Assembly: GCA_965263245.1 (NCBI GenBank)
Contig: CBDHHR010001146.1
Span: forward strand, 806,001-870,000
Source: DT-68 sp965263245
Lineage (GTDB): Bacteria; Bacillota_I; Bacilli_A; Mycoplasmatales; Metamycoplasmataceae
Direction: 5' to 3'
DNA: 64,000 nt
The position numbers and the translations under genes are program-made. This document shows positions 10,267 through 23,673 of the stretch, piece after piece (position 1 is the first letter of the stretch; the number at the start of each line of letters is the position of its first letter). The notes beneath the pieces are model-generated. The model searched no databases, was not told the DNA's origin, and saw nothing but the letters and a program-made list of their open reading frames with translations.

Positions 10267-10803
10267 ATGAAATTAACATTACTTCCTGATAAAAAAATAA
10301 GAAAAAAGTCTAAAAAAGTTAATTTTCCTTTATCAAAAGAAAAAATTAAGCTAATTGAAAACATGATTAAATACATTGATGATTCTCAAAAAATGAATTC
10401 AAAATACAAATCAGGTGTTGGAATTGCAGCAGTACAAGTTGGTCATCTTGATCGAATGTATTACATTAATGCTCCCTCTTTTTATGGTCAAAAGCCTTGA
10501 AAAGAATTTCTAATTAACCCAGTTATTTTAAAAAAAAGTAAAAAAGCTTGTCTTAAAGAAGGTGAAGGTTGTTTGTCAGTTGATAAAGAAATTCCGGGTC
10601 AAGAAGGACTAGTTCACAGAAGTTATGAAGTTGTTGTAAAAGGTTATTCATATTTTTCAAAAAAAGAAATTCAAATTAAAAAAAACGGCTATCACGCAAT
10701 TATTATTCAACACGAACAGGATCATTTAAACGGAATCTTATTTTTGGATAGAATTAATAAATTCAAAATTTGGGAAAAAGAAGAAGATGAAACTTTAATA
10801 TAA
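10267..10803 (+). CDS. def: Peptide deformylase
   Basis: 178 residues. It removes the N-formyl group from nascent proteins. All three metal motifs are present: GVGIAAVQVG (GxGxAAxQ), EGCLSV (metal Cys) and QHEQDHLNG (HExxH). It is read through one TGA Trp. A TATGAT box (10250-10255) lies 11 nt upstream of the ATG; no Shine-Dalgarno site is visible. Confidence 0.93.
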
Positions 10804-10820
10804 AAAAATCTTACTAATGT

Positions 10821-11150
10821 TTATTTTTTAATGTTTTTTAAAATTTTTTCAATTCTTCGTGCTGATTCTATAGTTTCATCATATTTAAAAATAATTTTTG
10901 GAACAATTCTTTGTTTTGAAAGTTTTCCTATTTCCCTTCTTACAAAAGGTTTAATTTTTAAAAGATTTTCAAAAGATTTTTCTTTTTTATCTTCAAAAAT
11001 AACGTAAATAGTTAAAAAAGAACCATCTTTACTTAGTTTAACGTCTGTAACTGTTATAAAAGATATATTAGAATTTTTAACTTTATTTGTTAATGTTTCA
11101 GCAACAACTTTAAAATAAATTTTTTCTTTTCGCTTGTTTTGAATAGACAA
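10821..11150 (-). CDS. rbfA: 30S ribosome-binding factor RbfA
   Basis: 109 residues. KH-like fold; VTDVKLSKDGSFLTIYVIFE and KIIFKYDETIESARRIE are the conserved RbfA blocks. It acts in 16S rRNA maturation and cold adaptation. Its ATG is 2 nt after the infB stop, last gene of rimP-nusA-infB-rbfA. Confidence 0.9.
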   Translation of the reverse strand: MSIQNKRKEKIYFKVVAETLTNKVKNSNISFITVTDVKLSKDGSFLTIYVIFEDKKEKSFENLLKIKPFVRREIGKLSKQRIVPKIIFKYDETIESARRIEKILKNIKK

Positions 11151-11152
11151 TT

Positions 11153-12949
11153 TTAAACAATCTCCGTTTCTTTATATCCTTCGATAATGTCACCAACTTT
11201 TATGTCATTAAATTTATGAATGTGAATTCCAAATTCTTTTCCGCCTTCTACTTTTTTTACTTGGTTTGATTTAATTTGAATTGAATCAATTTTTCCATCA
11301 AAAATTTCTTTTTTATTTCTAAAAACTTTAATTTTAGAATTATTGTCTATATAACCAGTTTTCATTTTGCAGCCACCAATATTACCTACTTTTGAATAAA
11401 AGTATATTTCTAAAATTTCTGCTCTTCCGGTGAATTCATTTTTAAATTTAGGGGTTTTTTGTCCTTTAAGAAGATTTTTAACATCTTCAATCATTTTATA
11501 AATGATTTTATATGATTTAATTTCAATTTTTTTCTCTTCGGAAATTTTGTTAATTTCAGAACTTATAGGTGTATTAAAACAATAAATAGAAGCATTTGAA
11601 GCAATCGCAAGTAAAATGTCTGACTTAGAAACAATTCCCACATTTGCGCTAACAATATTAATTTTTGCTTCTTCGTTTTCTAGTTGAGATAAAGAATATT
11701 TAACTGCTTCTGCTGTTCCTTGAACATCTGATTTTATAATTAAATTAATAATTTTTCTTCCGTCTTCAACTTCAACAACATTTCTTGCTCTAAGAATTTT
11801 TTGTTTATCAATAAATTCTTTTTCTTGAGCTAAATTTTTTGCAAATTTTTCGTCTTTAAAACCAAAAAATTTATCTCCGGCTTGTGGAATATAATTTAAT
11901 CCTGTAATGACTACCGGCATCCCCGGAGTTGCTTTTTCAATGTTTTTTCCAAGATAATTTTCAAGTGTTCTAATTCTTCCGTATTTAGAACCAGCAACAA
12001 TAAAATCTTTTTTCATTAATGTACCGTGTTCAATTATTAAAGTAGCCATTGTTCCTTTTCCTTTATGAATAAAAGAGTCTATAACTGTTCCAATTGGTAA
12101 ACGATTTGGATTTGATTTTAATTCAAGAATTTCGGCTTGAATTAAAATTGCTTCAAATAATTTATCAATTCCATCACCTTTTAAAGCCGAACCATAAACA
12201 AATTGAGTATCTCCTCCTCATTCTTCGCTAACAACATTAACATTAGAAAGTTCAAGTTTAATTTTTTTAAGATCAACATTTGGTCTATCCATTTTATTAA
12301 CAAAAACTATTATAGGAACTTGAGCTGCTCTAGCATGATCAATTGCTTCTTTAGTTTGTGGCATAACACCATCGTCGGCTGCAATAACTAGTACAACTAT
12401 ATCAGTAATTTTTGCTCCTCTTGAACGCATTGAAGTAAACGATTCATGACCAGGAGTATCTAAAAATGTAATTTTATTTTTTTTATACTTAATTTGATAA
12501 GCACCCGTATATTGAGTAATACCACCCACTTCATCCTTAGCGATATTTGTTCCCCTAATTTTATCAATTAAAGTTGTTTTACCATGGTCAACATGACCCA
12601 TAACTGTAATAATAGGAGGTCTTACAACTAATTCTTTTTTTTCATCTTTAATTTCAATTGTGTTCATAAAGTTTTGAGCATTAATTTCTTTTTCTTTTCG
12701 AAAATCATATTCATATTCTAAACATAATTCAGCAATTTCTTCTTCATCAAGTGTTTTATTAATGTTATACATTTTTCCTTTTTTAAAAAAATACAAAATT
12801 ATTTTGTTAGCTGGTTTTTTTATTGAACGCGCAAAGTCTACAATTGCCATTGGTCCACTAAATATAAAAACTCCATCTTTAACTTCAGTGTTTATACTCA
12901 CTAATTGATCTTGGATTTCTTTTTTGTTTAATTTTCTATTATCATGCAT
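11153..12949 (-). CDS. infB: Translation initiation factor IF-2
   Basis: 598 residues, a short IF-2 with a minimal N-terminal extension, as usual in mollicutes. G domain: VMGHVDHGKTTLID (G1), FLDTPGHESF (G3), VNKMDRP (G4). Domains II-IV follow, with the fMet-tRNA-binding C domain ending near IKVGDIIEGYKE. The switch-I block reads VGGITQYTGAY, where most IF-2 have QHIGAY. A good ribosome site (AAGGAG) precedes the ATG. No ylxR or L7Ae-like gene lies between nusA and infB. Confidence 0.94.
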
Positions 12950-12975
12950 AACAACTCCTTAATACTTTTTAATAA

Positions 12976-14388
12976 TTAACTTTTTTTATTGTTTGATTTT
13001 TTTTCAGAACCAAAATTTAATAACTCAGAATCTAATTCATCTAAATCAAAATTAGAAGAAAGTTGTTCTAATTCTTCATTTGATAAATTGACATCATTAT
13101 TGTCGTTGAACGAATTATTTTCAATTTCTTCTTGAGTATTATTCATGTTTTCATAAAATGAAGAAATTTCTTTAAAATCAGCTTTTTTATACTCAAATTT
13201 ATTATTAAATCTTTTTTTGAAGTTTGATTTTTGAGTTTTAATATTTGCTTCAATATTTGCAAGTTCTTCTTCTTTTACATTACCGTTTCAAATTATTTCA
13301 ATTCCTTTTTCTTTTGCTTGATCATAAGAAATAATGTCAAGTCTAGTGTTTGTTAGTTCAACTGCTAAACGAACGTTTAAACCATTTTTTCCAATGGCAA
13401 GAGTTTGGTGAATGTTAGGAGTTACAATGGTTTTTTGACCTGAAATGACGTTATTACTACTATCTTTTTTTTCTAAAATTGAAATTACTCTTGATGGAGA
13501 AAGGGTATTACATATATATTCTTCTAAATTACTTTTTCATAATATAATGTCTAGTTTTTCATTTTCTAATTTTTCAATTATTTTTTTAATTCTTCTACCG
13601 TTAGCACCAATAATTGCACCTACTGGATCAACGTTTTCATTGTTTGATTTAACAGCAACTTTTGATCTAAAACCAGCAATTCTTGAAATGTTTACTATTT
13701 CAACAATTCCTTCTTCTACTTCTGGAACGTTTGCTTCAATAATTCTTTTTATTAATGTCGGTGAACCATTAGAAACAATTATTTGAGAATCTTTTGATTC
13801 TTCTAAAACATCTTCAACATAAACTTTAACTTTTTCACCAATTTTTAATTTTATGTTTTGGTTTCTTAGTTTAGCGGGCATAAAGGCCATTGTGTCATCT
13901 TCTAATTTAAAAATAACATAACCGTTTTTGCCGATTGAAACAACTTCAACCTTAATCATTTCACCTTTTAATAACTTGTGTTTAACATAAACTGCTTTTT
14001 TTCTTTTCTCTCTAACATTTTGGGTAATTAGTTGTCTAACTTGTGCTGAAAATTTTTTGTTTTTAACTAAATCAACTTCTTGAGAAATTTTACCACCCGT
14101 TTTTATATCTTTATTAATTTTTTTTGCTTTTGAAAGTGATATTTCAGAAGAGCTATATTTTTGGTCGTATTCTTCATCAGAAACTACCAATTTAGAGTGA
14201 TTAATTAATTGAAATCTTTTGTTTTTAGGGTCGATTAATAATTCTAATTCAGCATCTGGATCAATTTTTGAATGAAAAGTTTTAAAAAAAGCATTTTTAA
14301 TTATTTTATTAAGTTCGTTTTTTTCTAATAAATTTCTTTCGGCAATTTCATTAATAGCTTCAAAAAATAATTTATTATTTAATTCCAT
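12976..14388 (-). CDS. nusA: Transcription termination/antitermination factor NusA
   Basis: 470 residues, read through TGA Trp. N-terminal NusA domain, then an S1 domain (~residues 130-205), two KH domains (VGAIIGANGRRIKKII; LAIGKNGLNVRLAVEL), then an acidic, Asn- and Glu-rich tail with no clear extra domain. It binds RNA polymerase and nascent RNA. Overlaps rimP by 14 nt. Confidence 0.92.
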
Positions 14389-14833
14389 GTTTTTCCTTTT
14401 TATTATTTATTTTAATATAGTTTTTAATTTTTTTAATGTTGTCAATATTTATTTTTTCTTTTTTAATTTGTCCTTTTAAATTTCACTTGATTATTATCTT
14501 GTTACTTTCAAGCGAAAATAATTCACCTATAAATTTAATTTTATCTTTAATTTTTTTATGAAGTTCAACATAAATGTTTTTTCCTATAAATTTTTTTAAA
14601 TTTTTTAAATCTATTTCTTTTTCTGCTCCTGGAGAAAATACATCTAAAAAATAGTTTTTGTTTGTAAAATTACTTTTATCTAAAAAAACTGAAATTTCTT
14701 TAGAAGCGTTGCTAATTTTATCTAAACTTCTAAATAAAACTTGAATTTTTAAAAAATAATCATTGTTTTTCTTTTCGAAAAAAACGTCTTCAATGTATTT
14801 AAAATTGTTTTTTAAAAGTTTTTTTATCTCCAT
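14375..14833 (-). CDS. rimP: Ribosome maturation factor RimP
   Basis: 152 residues including one TGA Trp. The block FLDVFSPGAEKEIDLKN corresponds to the family's LEVSSPGxxRxL motif. It helps 30S assembly. First gene of the nusA-infB operon; the position before nusA supports the call, since sequence conservation is weak. Confidence 0.8.
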
Positions 14834-14852
14834 ATTTTCTCTTTTTTATAAC

Positions 14853-14882
14853 AATAAGAAGTCAATTCTTGACTTCTTATTT
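14853..14882. terminator. 13-bp perfect hairpin between rimP and polC
   Basis: AATAAGAAGTCAA / TTGACTTCTTATT with a 3-nt loop. The plus-strand copy is followed by TTTT; on the minus strand it lies 20 nt beyond the polC stop and before rimP, so it most likely ends polC transcription. Confidence 0.6.
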
Positions 14883-14904
14883 TTATTCGTTATTGACTAC
14901 TTAA

Positions 14905-17900
14905 TTATATATTAAAATCTTTAAAAAATGAAATTTGATTTGTTTCTGGAAGATCTTTGGTTATTTCAATTTGTTTAAAAAATTCAATTAAAGTGGTATT
15001 GATTGATCCTCTAAGTTTTAAATCATCAACAGAAATAAAAGGGGCATCGTTTCTAGCAATAACAATTTTTTTGGCAACTGCTGCACCTAATCCATCAATC
15101 GAAGTAAAGGGTGGAATTAACGTGTTAGTTTCTTTTTCAAAAAATCAATCTGTTGCTTTTGACTTATCAATTTGCACGTTTGAAATTTTTATACCTCTAG
15201 CTAAAAGTTCTAAACAAATTTCAAAAATTGGTACTAATAAAATTTCTTTAGTTGTTAATTTCTTTTCTTTCGAATTAGAATATTTTCTTTTTTTAAATTC
15301 ATTAAGTTTTTCTTTAATTTCGTTTTTTCCTTTTAATATCGTTATTAAATCAAAAACATCTGGTCTTGTTGTAAAATAAGTTGAATAATAAGCTAAAGGA
15401 TGATAAAGCTTAAATCAAGCAATTCTTCAAGCCATCATTACATACGCAGTGGCATGTGCTTTTGGAAACATGTATTTTATTTTTTTAAGAGCATCAATGT
15501 ATCAATCTTCTACATGTTTTTCTTTTAATTTTGCTTCCTCACCAAAAGTAATACCTTTTCCTCTTCTAACACTTTCCATAATTTTAAAAGCAACTGAAGA
15601 TTTAATACCTTTGTTAATTAAATCTGTCATTATGTCATCACGACAAGAAATTAAATCATCTAGCGTTATTTTTTTGCTTTTAATCATTTTTTCAGCATTT
15701 CCAGTTCACACATCAGTACCATGAGAAAGTCCAGAAAGTGAAATTAAATCTCCAAAAGATTGAACATTTACTTTTTCAAGCATCCCTCTTACAAATTTTG
15801 TTCCAAACTCAGGAATTCCCATAGCACCTGTTTTTTCACCGTTAATATCCTCCGAATTTATTTTTAATTCTTTCAATGAAGAAAATAGTGATATTACTCT
15901 TGGATCTGAAAATGAAATATCTTTTTTAGCATTTACACCAGTAAGTTCTTCTAATTTTCTAATAGCAGTCGGATCATCGTGTCCAAGTAAATCTAACTTA
16001 AGAACATTGTCGTGAATGGAGTGAAAATCAAAATGAGTTGTTTTTCATGTCGAAGTAGTATTGTTTGCTGGAAAATTAATAGGAGTAAAATCTTCCACCT
16101 TAAATTCTTTTGGAATAATAATAATTCCTCCGGGGTGCTGTCCGGTTGTTCTTTTAGTTCCAGTAACTCCTTTTGCAAGAAAATCAATAAATAAATCTGA
16201 AAATTTTTTATCTTCATTTTCAATTCAAGTTTTAACATAACCAAATGCTGTTTTTTCAGCAACAGTAGAAATTGTTCCTGCTCTAAAAACATAATCTTCA
16301 CCAAATATTTTTTTTACTTCGTTATGTATTTTTGATTGGTTATCACTTGAAAAATTTAAATCAATATCAGGTATTTTTTCACCTTCAAAACCTAAAAAAG
16401 TTTCAAAAGGAATGTTTTGTCCTTCTCTATCGTAAATAACATTACAATTTTCACAATTTTTTTTAGGTAGATCGTATCCTGAATTAATTTTTGCTGCATT
16501 TGCAGGAAAAATAGTTTTTTGACATTTTGGACAAACATAGTGAGCAATTAACGGGTTTACTTCGGTAATTCCTGACATTGTTGCTACAAAAGAAGAACCA
16601 ACTGAACCTCTTGAGCCAACTAAATAACCTTCTTCTAATGATTTTGAAACAAGTTTATGGGAAATCCAATATATAACAGCATATCCGTGTTCTATAATCG
16701 CTTTAAGTTCTTTTTCAATTCTTTTTTTAATAATTTCTGGTAAATTTTCACCATACCTTTTTTTTGCGTTAAAATAAACAAGATTGGTTAATTTTTTATT
16801 AGAATCATCCAGTTTGGGTGTATATAATTTATCTTTAATTATTTGTATGTTATTTTCGATCATATCAGCAATTTTATTGGAATTTTCAATAACAATTTCG
16901 TTTACTAAATTAGCATCTTCTAGAAAATTAAAACTTTTAACCATTTCTTCAGTTGTTAAAATATTTTGCGTCGGATAATTTGGTGTTTCTTCATCATATT
17001 TAAATAAATAATGTCTCACTCCACCTAAACCTTTTGCGTTTATATAAACCTCATGATAAATTTTTTCTTTTTCTTTTATGTATCTAACATCACCGGTTGC
17101 AACAACAATTTTATTCTGTTTTTTTGCTTCTTTGATAACAAATTTAATCATGTCGATTAAATCTTTTTCTAAAAATCCTCTTTTTATAAAATGACTAAAA
17201 TTTTTGAGTGGTTGAATTTCTATAAAATCATACCTACTAATTTCTTCTGCAACTTCTGCCTTGGTACCTAAAATCATTTTATCTACTAAATGTGATTTTA
17301 AAGATCCTGAGCCCAATAAAAGATTTTTTCTATTTGCTAAATCTTCTAAATAAAAATTTGGTGATTTAAAATAATTATCAGTGAGTGATAAAGAAACATA
17401 TTCAAACAGTTCTTTAACTCCACTTTGATTTTTTGCTAATAGTGTAATCTCTTTGGAAAACTTGTTTGATTTAATCTTGTCGTTTTCAAAATTTGAAAGT
17501 TCAATTTGGTTTGAAATTTTTATTTCCAAAAGCATTGAAGTCATTTGAATTCAAATACGCGCTAAAATGTTTGCATCATAATCAGCACGGTGGGCAATTT
17601 CTTCATCGTAAAAAATATTAAATTTTTTTGCAACAAACTTAAGACTAAATTTTTTTGCTTTTGGTAAGACCATTTTTGCTACAATAACCGTGTCAATAAA
17701 AGGGTTATCAATTCTTGAATGACCATATTTTTCTAATTTTGTATTGATAAAATTAATGTCAAACTTTGCATTATGTGCAACTAAAGTGTAATCTTTTAGA
17801 TAATCTTTAATGTCTAAAATAGCTTCTGATTCTAACTTAGCACCAGAATTTTCTACAAGCTCATTAGTAATTTTGGTAATTTTGGTAATTTCTTCAGGAA

Positions 17901-19227
17901 TTTTTTTAGTTGGTTTTACAAAAAATTGTTTTTTGCCAACAATTTGTCCATTTTTTATTAGCACTGCTCCAAATTCAATAATATCTTCATATTCTGGAGA
18001 AAGTCCGGTGGTTTCTAAATCTAAAACAACATATGAATCTTCTAGTAAGGAAACACCATTTTTTTTACCAAAAATTGCATTATTATTTTTAGTAATGGTG
18101 CTCAACGAAACACCATAAATAGGTTTAACGTTAGTGTTTTTTGTGGCGTGATAAAAATCTGGAAATGCTTGAACAGAATTTTCATCAACTATTGCAATTG
18201 CTTTATGACCTCATTTTTCCGCTACTTTTACAAAATCAACTGGTTCTTTAATACCGTCCATTGTGGACATTTTTGTTCTAATAGAAAGTTCAACTCTTTT
18301 ATTTTTAGAAGTATCAATTTTTTCTTGATCTTGTTGTTTTTCGATAATAAAAATTTTTTTACCATTAATAAACGGAATGTTTCTAAATGAATCTTTTTCT
18401 AAATTTCCCATTACTTTAACAAAAACTCCTTCTTTATAATTTCTATTTTTTTCTACGTTAGTTTTTGTCTTAGCAAAAAGTTTTACGTTAATTGCTTCTG
18501 AATAATCTGTAATTGAAAGTGTTGTGATGTATCACTCTTTTTTTGTTTTTATTTCACTAGTTTTAAAAATGTATCCCTCAATTATTACATTTTCTAAATT
18601 TTGTTTAGTAATTTGGGAAATTTTTGTTTCAACATAATTATTTTTTTGAAAGTTTTTAACTTTTTTTTCTTTAATTTCATTGTTATAGGCGATTTTGTTT
18701 GATTTGATGATTAGTTGAGATTTTTCGTTTTCTAAAAATGAATCATCAACATTATTAACTTTAAAAATAATCTTTAAATCTTTAAAACCAAATCTTTTTA
18801 TTAAATTATTAACTTCTTTTTTGATGGTTATAAACTTTGAAAGTTTAAGATTATCACTTAACATCACGTAAAAATCATTATGGTTTAATTTTTTTTCTGA
18901 AGTTGTAAAAATTTTTGACAAAGAATCATTGTCTAAAAAGTTAATAAAAACTATTTGCAAATACTTTTCAATAACTTTTTTTTCTAATTTTAAATTTTCA
19001 ACTTCAAAATTAAACTTAATTTTAAAACCAAAATTATCATTTATTTTTTTTAAAAAAGCGTGCATTGCAAAAGGATCAATTATTTTTTTAATTTTAAACT
19101 TAAAATCATAATATCTTAAATTTTCATCATCTTTTTTTAAAATAACTTTAATAATTTTAGCTTCATCAAACTCATCATTAGGTTTAAAAGAAATTCTATT
19201 ACAAAAATTTTTAAAATAATCTTTCAT
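14905..19227 (-). CDS. polC: DNA polymerase III PolC-type, alpha subunit
   Basis: 1440 residues with many TGA Trp codons. Replicative polymerase with a built-in 3'-5' exonuclease. Order: N-terminal domain, OB fold, PHP domain split by the exonuclease (VLDLETTGLSPEYEDIIEFG near residue 400; HRADYDA at its end), polymerase core (GSRGSVGSSFVA; catalytic PDIDLNFS) and a zinc site CPKCQ...CENC. The PHP half-motifs are degenerate (see findings). I use ATG 19227: a TTG further up would sit inside the TATAAT box at 19237-19242, so the message is nearly leaderless. Confidence 0.95.
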
Positions 19228-19533
19228 GTTAAAAAGATTATACAAAAATATAATTATAATCCAAGATAAATTATTTTTTAACTTATTAAATGTTTATATT
19301 AGCTTAATCCATTATGTTTATATTGAAAAACATCAAACTAAAAAAGTTGTTCAAAAATTATTAAAATAAACTAGTAAAAATTTTAAGGTTTTAAATTTAT
19401 TTTTTGATAATGCATAAATTAGTTTATTGATTAATCAAAAACAAATTAAAACGTTAGTTTTAATAGTATTTAAAACAAAATAACCCACAATTTTTAAAAT
19501 TATTTAAAAGTGTAAAATTCTATTTTTGAAAAA
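19228..19533. other. Intergenic region between polC and surface gene A
   Basis: A+T-rich and without a credible gene. Bases ~19378-19485 resemble the spacer repeat found upstream of the plus-strand surface genes at ~32860 and ~36717 (shared pattern: AAATTTATnTTTTGA, then ATAAA, then TTATnGATTAA and a TTAGTTT block). The polC -10 box lies at 19237-19242. Confidence 0.6.
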
Positions 19534-22500
19534 CTATTTAATGTCACATCTGTTTGATGGAGTACAAGCTGGTTTAGTAACTTTGACATTAACGGTGTCA
19601 GATGCACTACCATCTGTAATTGTTAAAACTACATCTGTTTTTACTCCGGGTTTAAGATAAGAAATATCATCAGTAATTTTTGAAAGATCTTTATTATGTA
19701 AGGCAGGATTTTGAACTTTAAGTTCATGTTTAATCGCTGCAAGTATTTCTTCATCAATAATAGGATCAACATTTTTATCAATTATTAAATCTTTATTTAC
19801 AATTTTTCTTTTAGTTATATTGACTCCAATTCTATCTATTTCTTGTTTATTTTTAGTTCTAAAAACTATAAATTTTGAAACAATTTCTTGATTTACAATT
19901 CCTTTAGAAATTAAAATTGTAAAAGGTGTTCTAGTAGAAGTTAATTGGGTATTTTCTTCTTTAATTGCAATAGTTGTTCCTTTTAAATCAACTTTTAAAT
20001 GATTTATTAATAATTTAAGAGCACTTAATATAGCTTTTTTATTATCAGTGATTGTTCCAGAATTTGCATTAATTGTAACTTCTTTTAGAGAAAGATTTTC
20101 AAGTTCATTTTTAACCGCGCTAACTGATTCAAAATCATTTGAAGATTTAGTAACTTTGATATCAATTGTATCAGATTTATTACCAATTGAAATTGTTAAA
20201 ATTACGTTTGTTTTAAGTCCAGGAACAAGTGAATTTATATTATCAGTAATTTTTAAAAGATTGTCATTGCTTAACGAAGGATTTTCAAGTTTAAGCTGAT
20301 TTTTAATTGCTATTAGTATTTTTGCACCATTTGAAGTATCAACATCTTTATTAATTATTAATTCTTTATCTGTAATCTTATTTTTAATTTCTTGAACAGA
20401 TTCAATTCTAGCAACTATAAATTTTGAAATGACTTCTTGAGTTGTACTTCCTTTAGAAACTAAAACTGTAAACGGTACTCCACTTAAAGTTAATTCAGTG
20501 TCTTCTTCTTTAATTGAAATAGTTGTTCCTTTTAAATCAAGATTTAAAAATTTAATTATCGAATTAAGAGCATCAAGTATAACTTCTTTATTATCAGTGA
20601 TTGTTCCACCAGTTACTTTAACTAAGATTTTTTGTGAAAATCCTGCAAGTAGTGTATTTTTGACTTCATTAACTAATTCAAAATCACTTAAATGTCTAAT
20701 AACCTGAATCTTAATATTATCAGATTGACTACCAACTGAAATTGTTAAAATAACCGGTGTTATTTTTTTAGGAACAAGAGAAGTAATGTTATCAGTAATT
20801 TTTGAAAGATCTTCAACATTTAATGAAGGATTTTCAACTCTAAGTTGATGTTTAATTGCTACAAGTATTTTTGCATCATCTGAAGTATCAACATTTTTAT
20901 CAATTATTAAATCTTTATCTACAATTTTATTTTTGATTGCATTAACTTTATCATTATTTATTTCTTGGATAGTTTTGCTTTTTTTAACTTTTCAATCAGT
21001 AATTTCTTGAGTTGTGTTTCCTTTTGAAATTAAAATTGTAAATGGTACTCCTTCTAAAGTTAACTCGGTATCTTCTTCTTTAACTGAAATATTTGCATCT
21101 AAATAATCAAGATTTGAGTAACGAGTTAAAAAATGATGAAGAGCATTAATTATTGCTTCTTTATTATCAGTAATTGTCCCAGAAGTTGCACTAATTTGAA
21201 TTTCTTTTGGAGTAAGACTTTCAAAAGCATTTTTAAGAACGTTAGTTGATTCAAAATCATTTGAAGATTTAACAACTTTAATGTTAATTTCATTTGATAC
21301 AGTACCAACTGAAATTCTTAAAATAACTGGTGTTATTTTTCCTGGAACAAGAGAAGTAATATTATCGGCAATTTTTTCAAGATCTTCATTACTTAATGAA
21401 GGATTTTCAACTTTAAGTTGATGTTTAATTGCTACAAGTATTTTTGTATCATCTGAAGTGTCAACATTTTTGTTAATTATTAAATCTTTATTTATAATTT
21501 TGTTTTTAACAACAACAACTGATTCAAGATCAGTTAAAGGTCTAGTAACTTGAATGTTAATCGTATTAAATTCAATAGCAATTGGAAATGTTAAAATCAC
21601 ATTTGTTTTTACTCCCGGAGTAAGTGAAGTAATATTATCCGTAATATTTAAAATATCTTCATCATTTAATAAAGGATTTTGAATTTTAAGTTGATTTTTA
21701 ATTGCTATTAGTATTTTTGCATCATTTGAAGTATCAACATCTTTGTTAATTATTAAATCTTTATTGACAATTTTATTTTTGATTGCATTAACTTTATCTT
21801 GATTTTTTTCTTGAATAGTTTTACTTCTTTTAACTTTTCAATCAGTAATTTCTTGTGTTATATTTCCTTTAGAAATTAAAATTGTAAAAAATACCCCGTT
21901 TAAAGTTAATTCGGTATTTTCGTTTTTAATTGAAATAATTGTTTCTTTTAAATCAATGTTTGAAGAACTAATTAAAGAATTAAGAGCATTTAATATATCC
22001 ATTTTATGTTCAGTAATTGTTCCAGAAACTGAACTGATTGTAATTTCTTTTGGAACAAGATTTTCAAGCTTATTTTTAACAACATTAACTGATTCAGTGT
22101 CATTTAAAGCTCTTTCAATTCAAATTTTAACTGTATCACTTTTAGAACCAACCAAAATTGTTAAATCCACATTTGTTTTTACACCAGGAGTAAGTGAAGA
22201 AATATTATCAGTAATTTTTGTAAGATCTTCATTAGTTAATAAAGGATTTTGAATTTTAATTTGGTTTTTGATTGCAGTTAGTATTTTTGCATCATTTGAA
22301 GTATCAACATCTTTGTTAATTATTAAATCTTTATCCACGATTTTATTTTTGATTGCATTAACTTTATCATTATTTATTTCTTGAGTGGTTTTACTTCTTT
22401 TAACTATATGTGATGAACTAATTTCTTTTGTTATAGCTCCTTTATAAACTAAAATTGTAAAAGGTACTCCTTCTAGAGTTAATCTAGTATTTTCTTCTTT

Positions 22501-23673
22501 AATTGAAATATTTGTTCTATATGTACCTAAAATTACTGATAATCAATAATCTTTTTTAAGAGTTTTTACTATAAGATCTTTATTATCAGTAATTGTTCCA
22601 GAAGTTGCACTAATTGTAATTTCATTAGGAGCCTTTTTTTCAAGTGCATATTTAGTTTTATCAACTGATTCAAGATCACTATAATATCTTTCAATTGCAA
22701 TTTTAACAGTATCTCTTTCAGAACCAATAGAAATTATTAAAGTTACAGATGTTTTTTTATAAGAAACAAGAGAAGTAATGTTGTCATCAATTTTTGCAAG
22801 ATCTTCATCGGTTAATAAAGGATTTTCAACTTTAAGTTGGTTTTTGATTGCTAAAAGTGTTTTTTCATCATTTGAAGTATCAACATTTTTTTCTATGTCA
22901 AAAGTTCTAACTTTAATTTTTGATTTAATTAAAGCAATTTTTCGTTTATTTTTTTCAACATTACTTTTAACTCTTTTAACTATAAATTCAGAACTAATTT
23001 CTTCAGTTATTGCTCCTTTAGAAATTAAAATTGTAAAAGGAACTCCCTTTAAAGTTAATCTAATATCTTCATTTTTAATTGCAATATTTGTTCCTTTTAA
23101 ATCAATTTTTGAAGATTTAATTAATAAATTAAGTTCATCAAATATAGCTTTTTTATTATTAGTAATTGTTCCAGAAGTTGCAACAATTGTAATTTCTTTT
23201 GGAGCAAGATTTTTAAGAGCCGTTTTAACATTGTTGATTGATTCAAGATCGCTTAAAGGTCTTGTAACTTTAATATTAACGGTGCTAGATTCATTATCAA
23301 TCAAAATTGTTAAAACCACATTTGTTTTTACTCCGGGAGTAAGTGAAGTAATATTATCAGTAATTTTTGCAAGATCTTCATCATTTAATAAAGGATTTTG
23401 AGCTTTAAGTTGGTTTTTGATTGCTAAAAGGATTTTTGCATCACTTGAAGTATCAACATCTTTATTGATTATTAAATCTTTATCCTTAATTTTTGAAATT
23501 AATAATTGATGATTATTTTTTTGAGGTTTAGCATTATTTTTTGATAATTGATCATTTAAAACTATTGCTGTTGTTGTGATTAACCCACCTGATATAAAAC
23601 CTGCTAAAATGAGAATTTTTCTTTTTTTTGATTTTTTGATTATTTTTTTTCATATTTGATTATTTATTTTCAT
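19534..23673 (-). CDS. Giant membrane-anchored repeat surface protein A
   Basis: 1379 residues. A basic N terminus and one hydrophobic segment (residues ~20-40, ILILAGFISGGLITTTAIV) form an uncleaved anchor or signal; there is no Cys, so it is not a lipoprotein. The rest is a chain of ~190-residue units, each made of a domain with DVDTSxDAKIL, AIKNQLK, NPxLxxEDLxKI and LTPGVKTNVVLTI, then a half with ATSGTITDNKEAI and LTLKGVPFTILISKG. I count eight copies of the first half; spacing is ~570 bp except one of ~277 bp, a half-unit. The first half resembles the mycoplasma lipoprotein-17-related variable surface domain, by memory only. It is divergent from recombinase A, which suggests a phase-variable antigen. 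Confidence 0.8.

Noticed and set aside
22778..23401. 207-codon plus-strand ORF inside surface gene A (and similar ones at 21956, 25952 and 27674)
   Set aside because: Antisense shadow of a repetitive coding sequence; repeated with each unit and without ribosome sites or family features.
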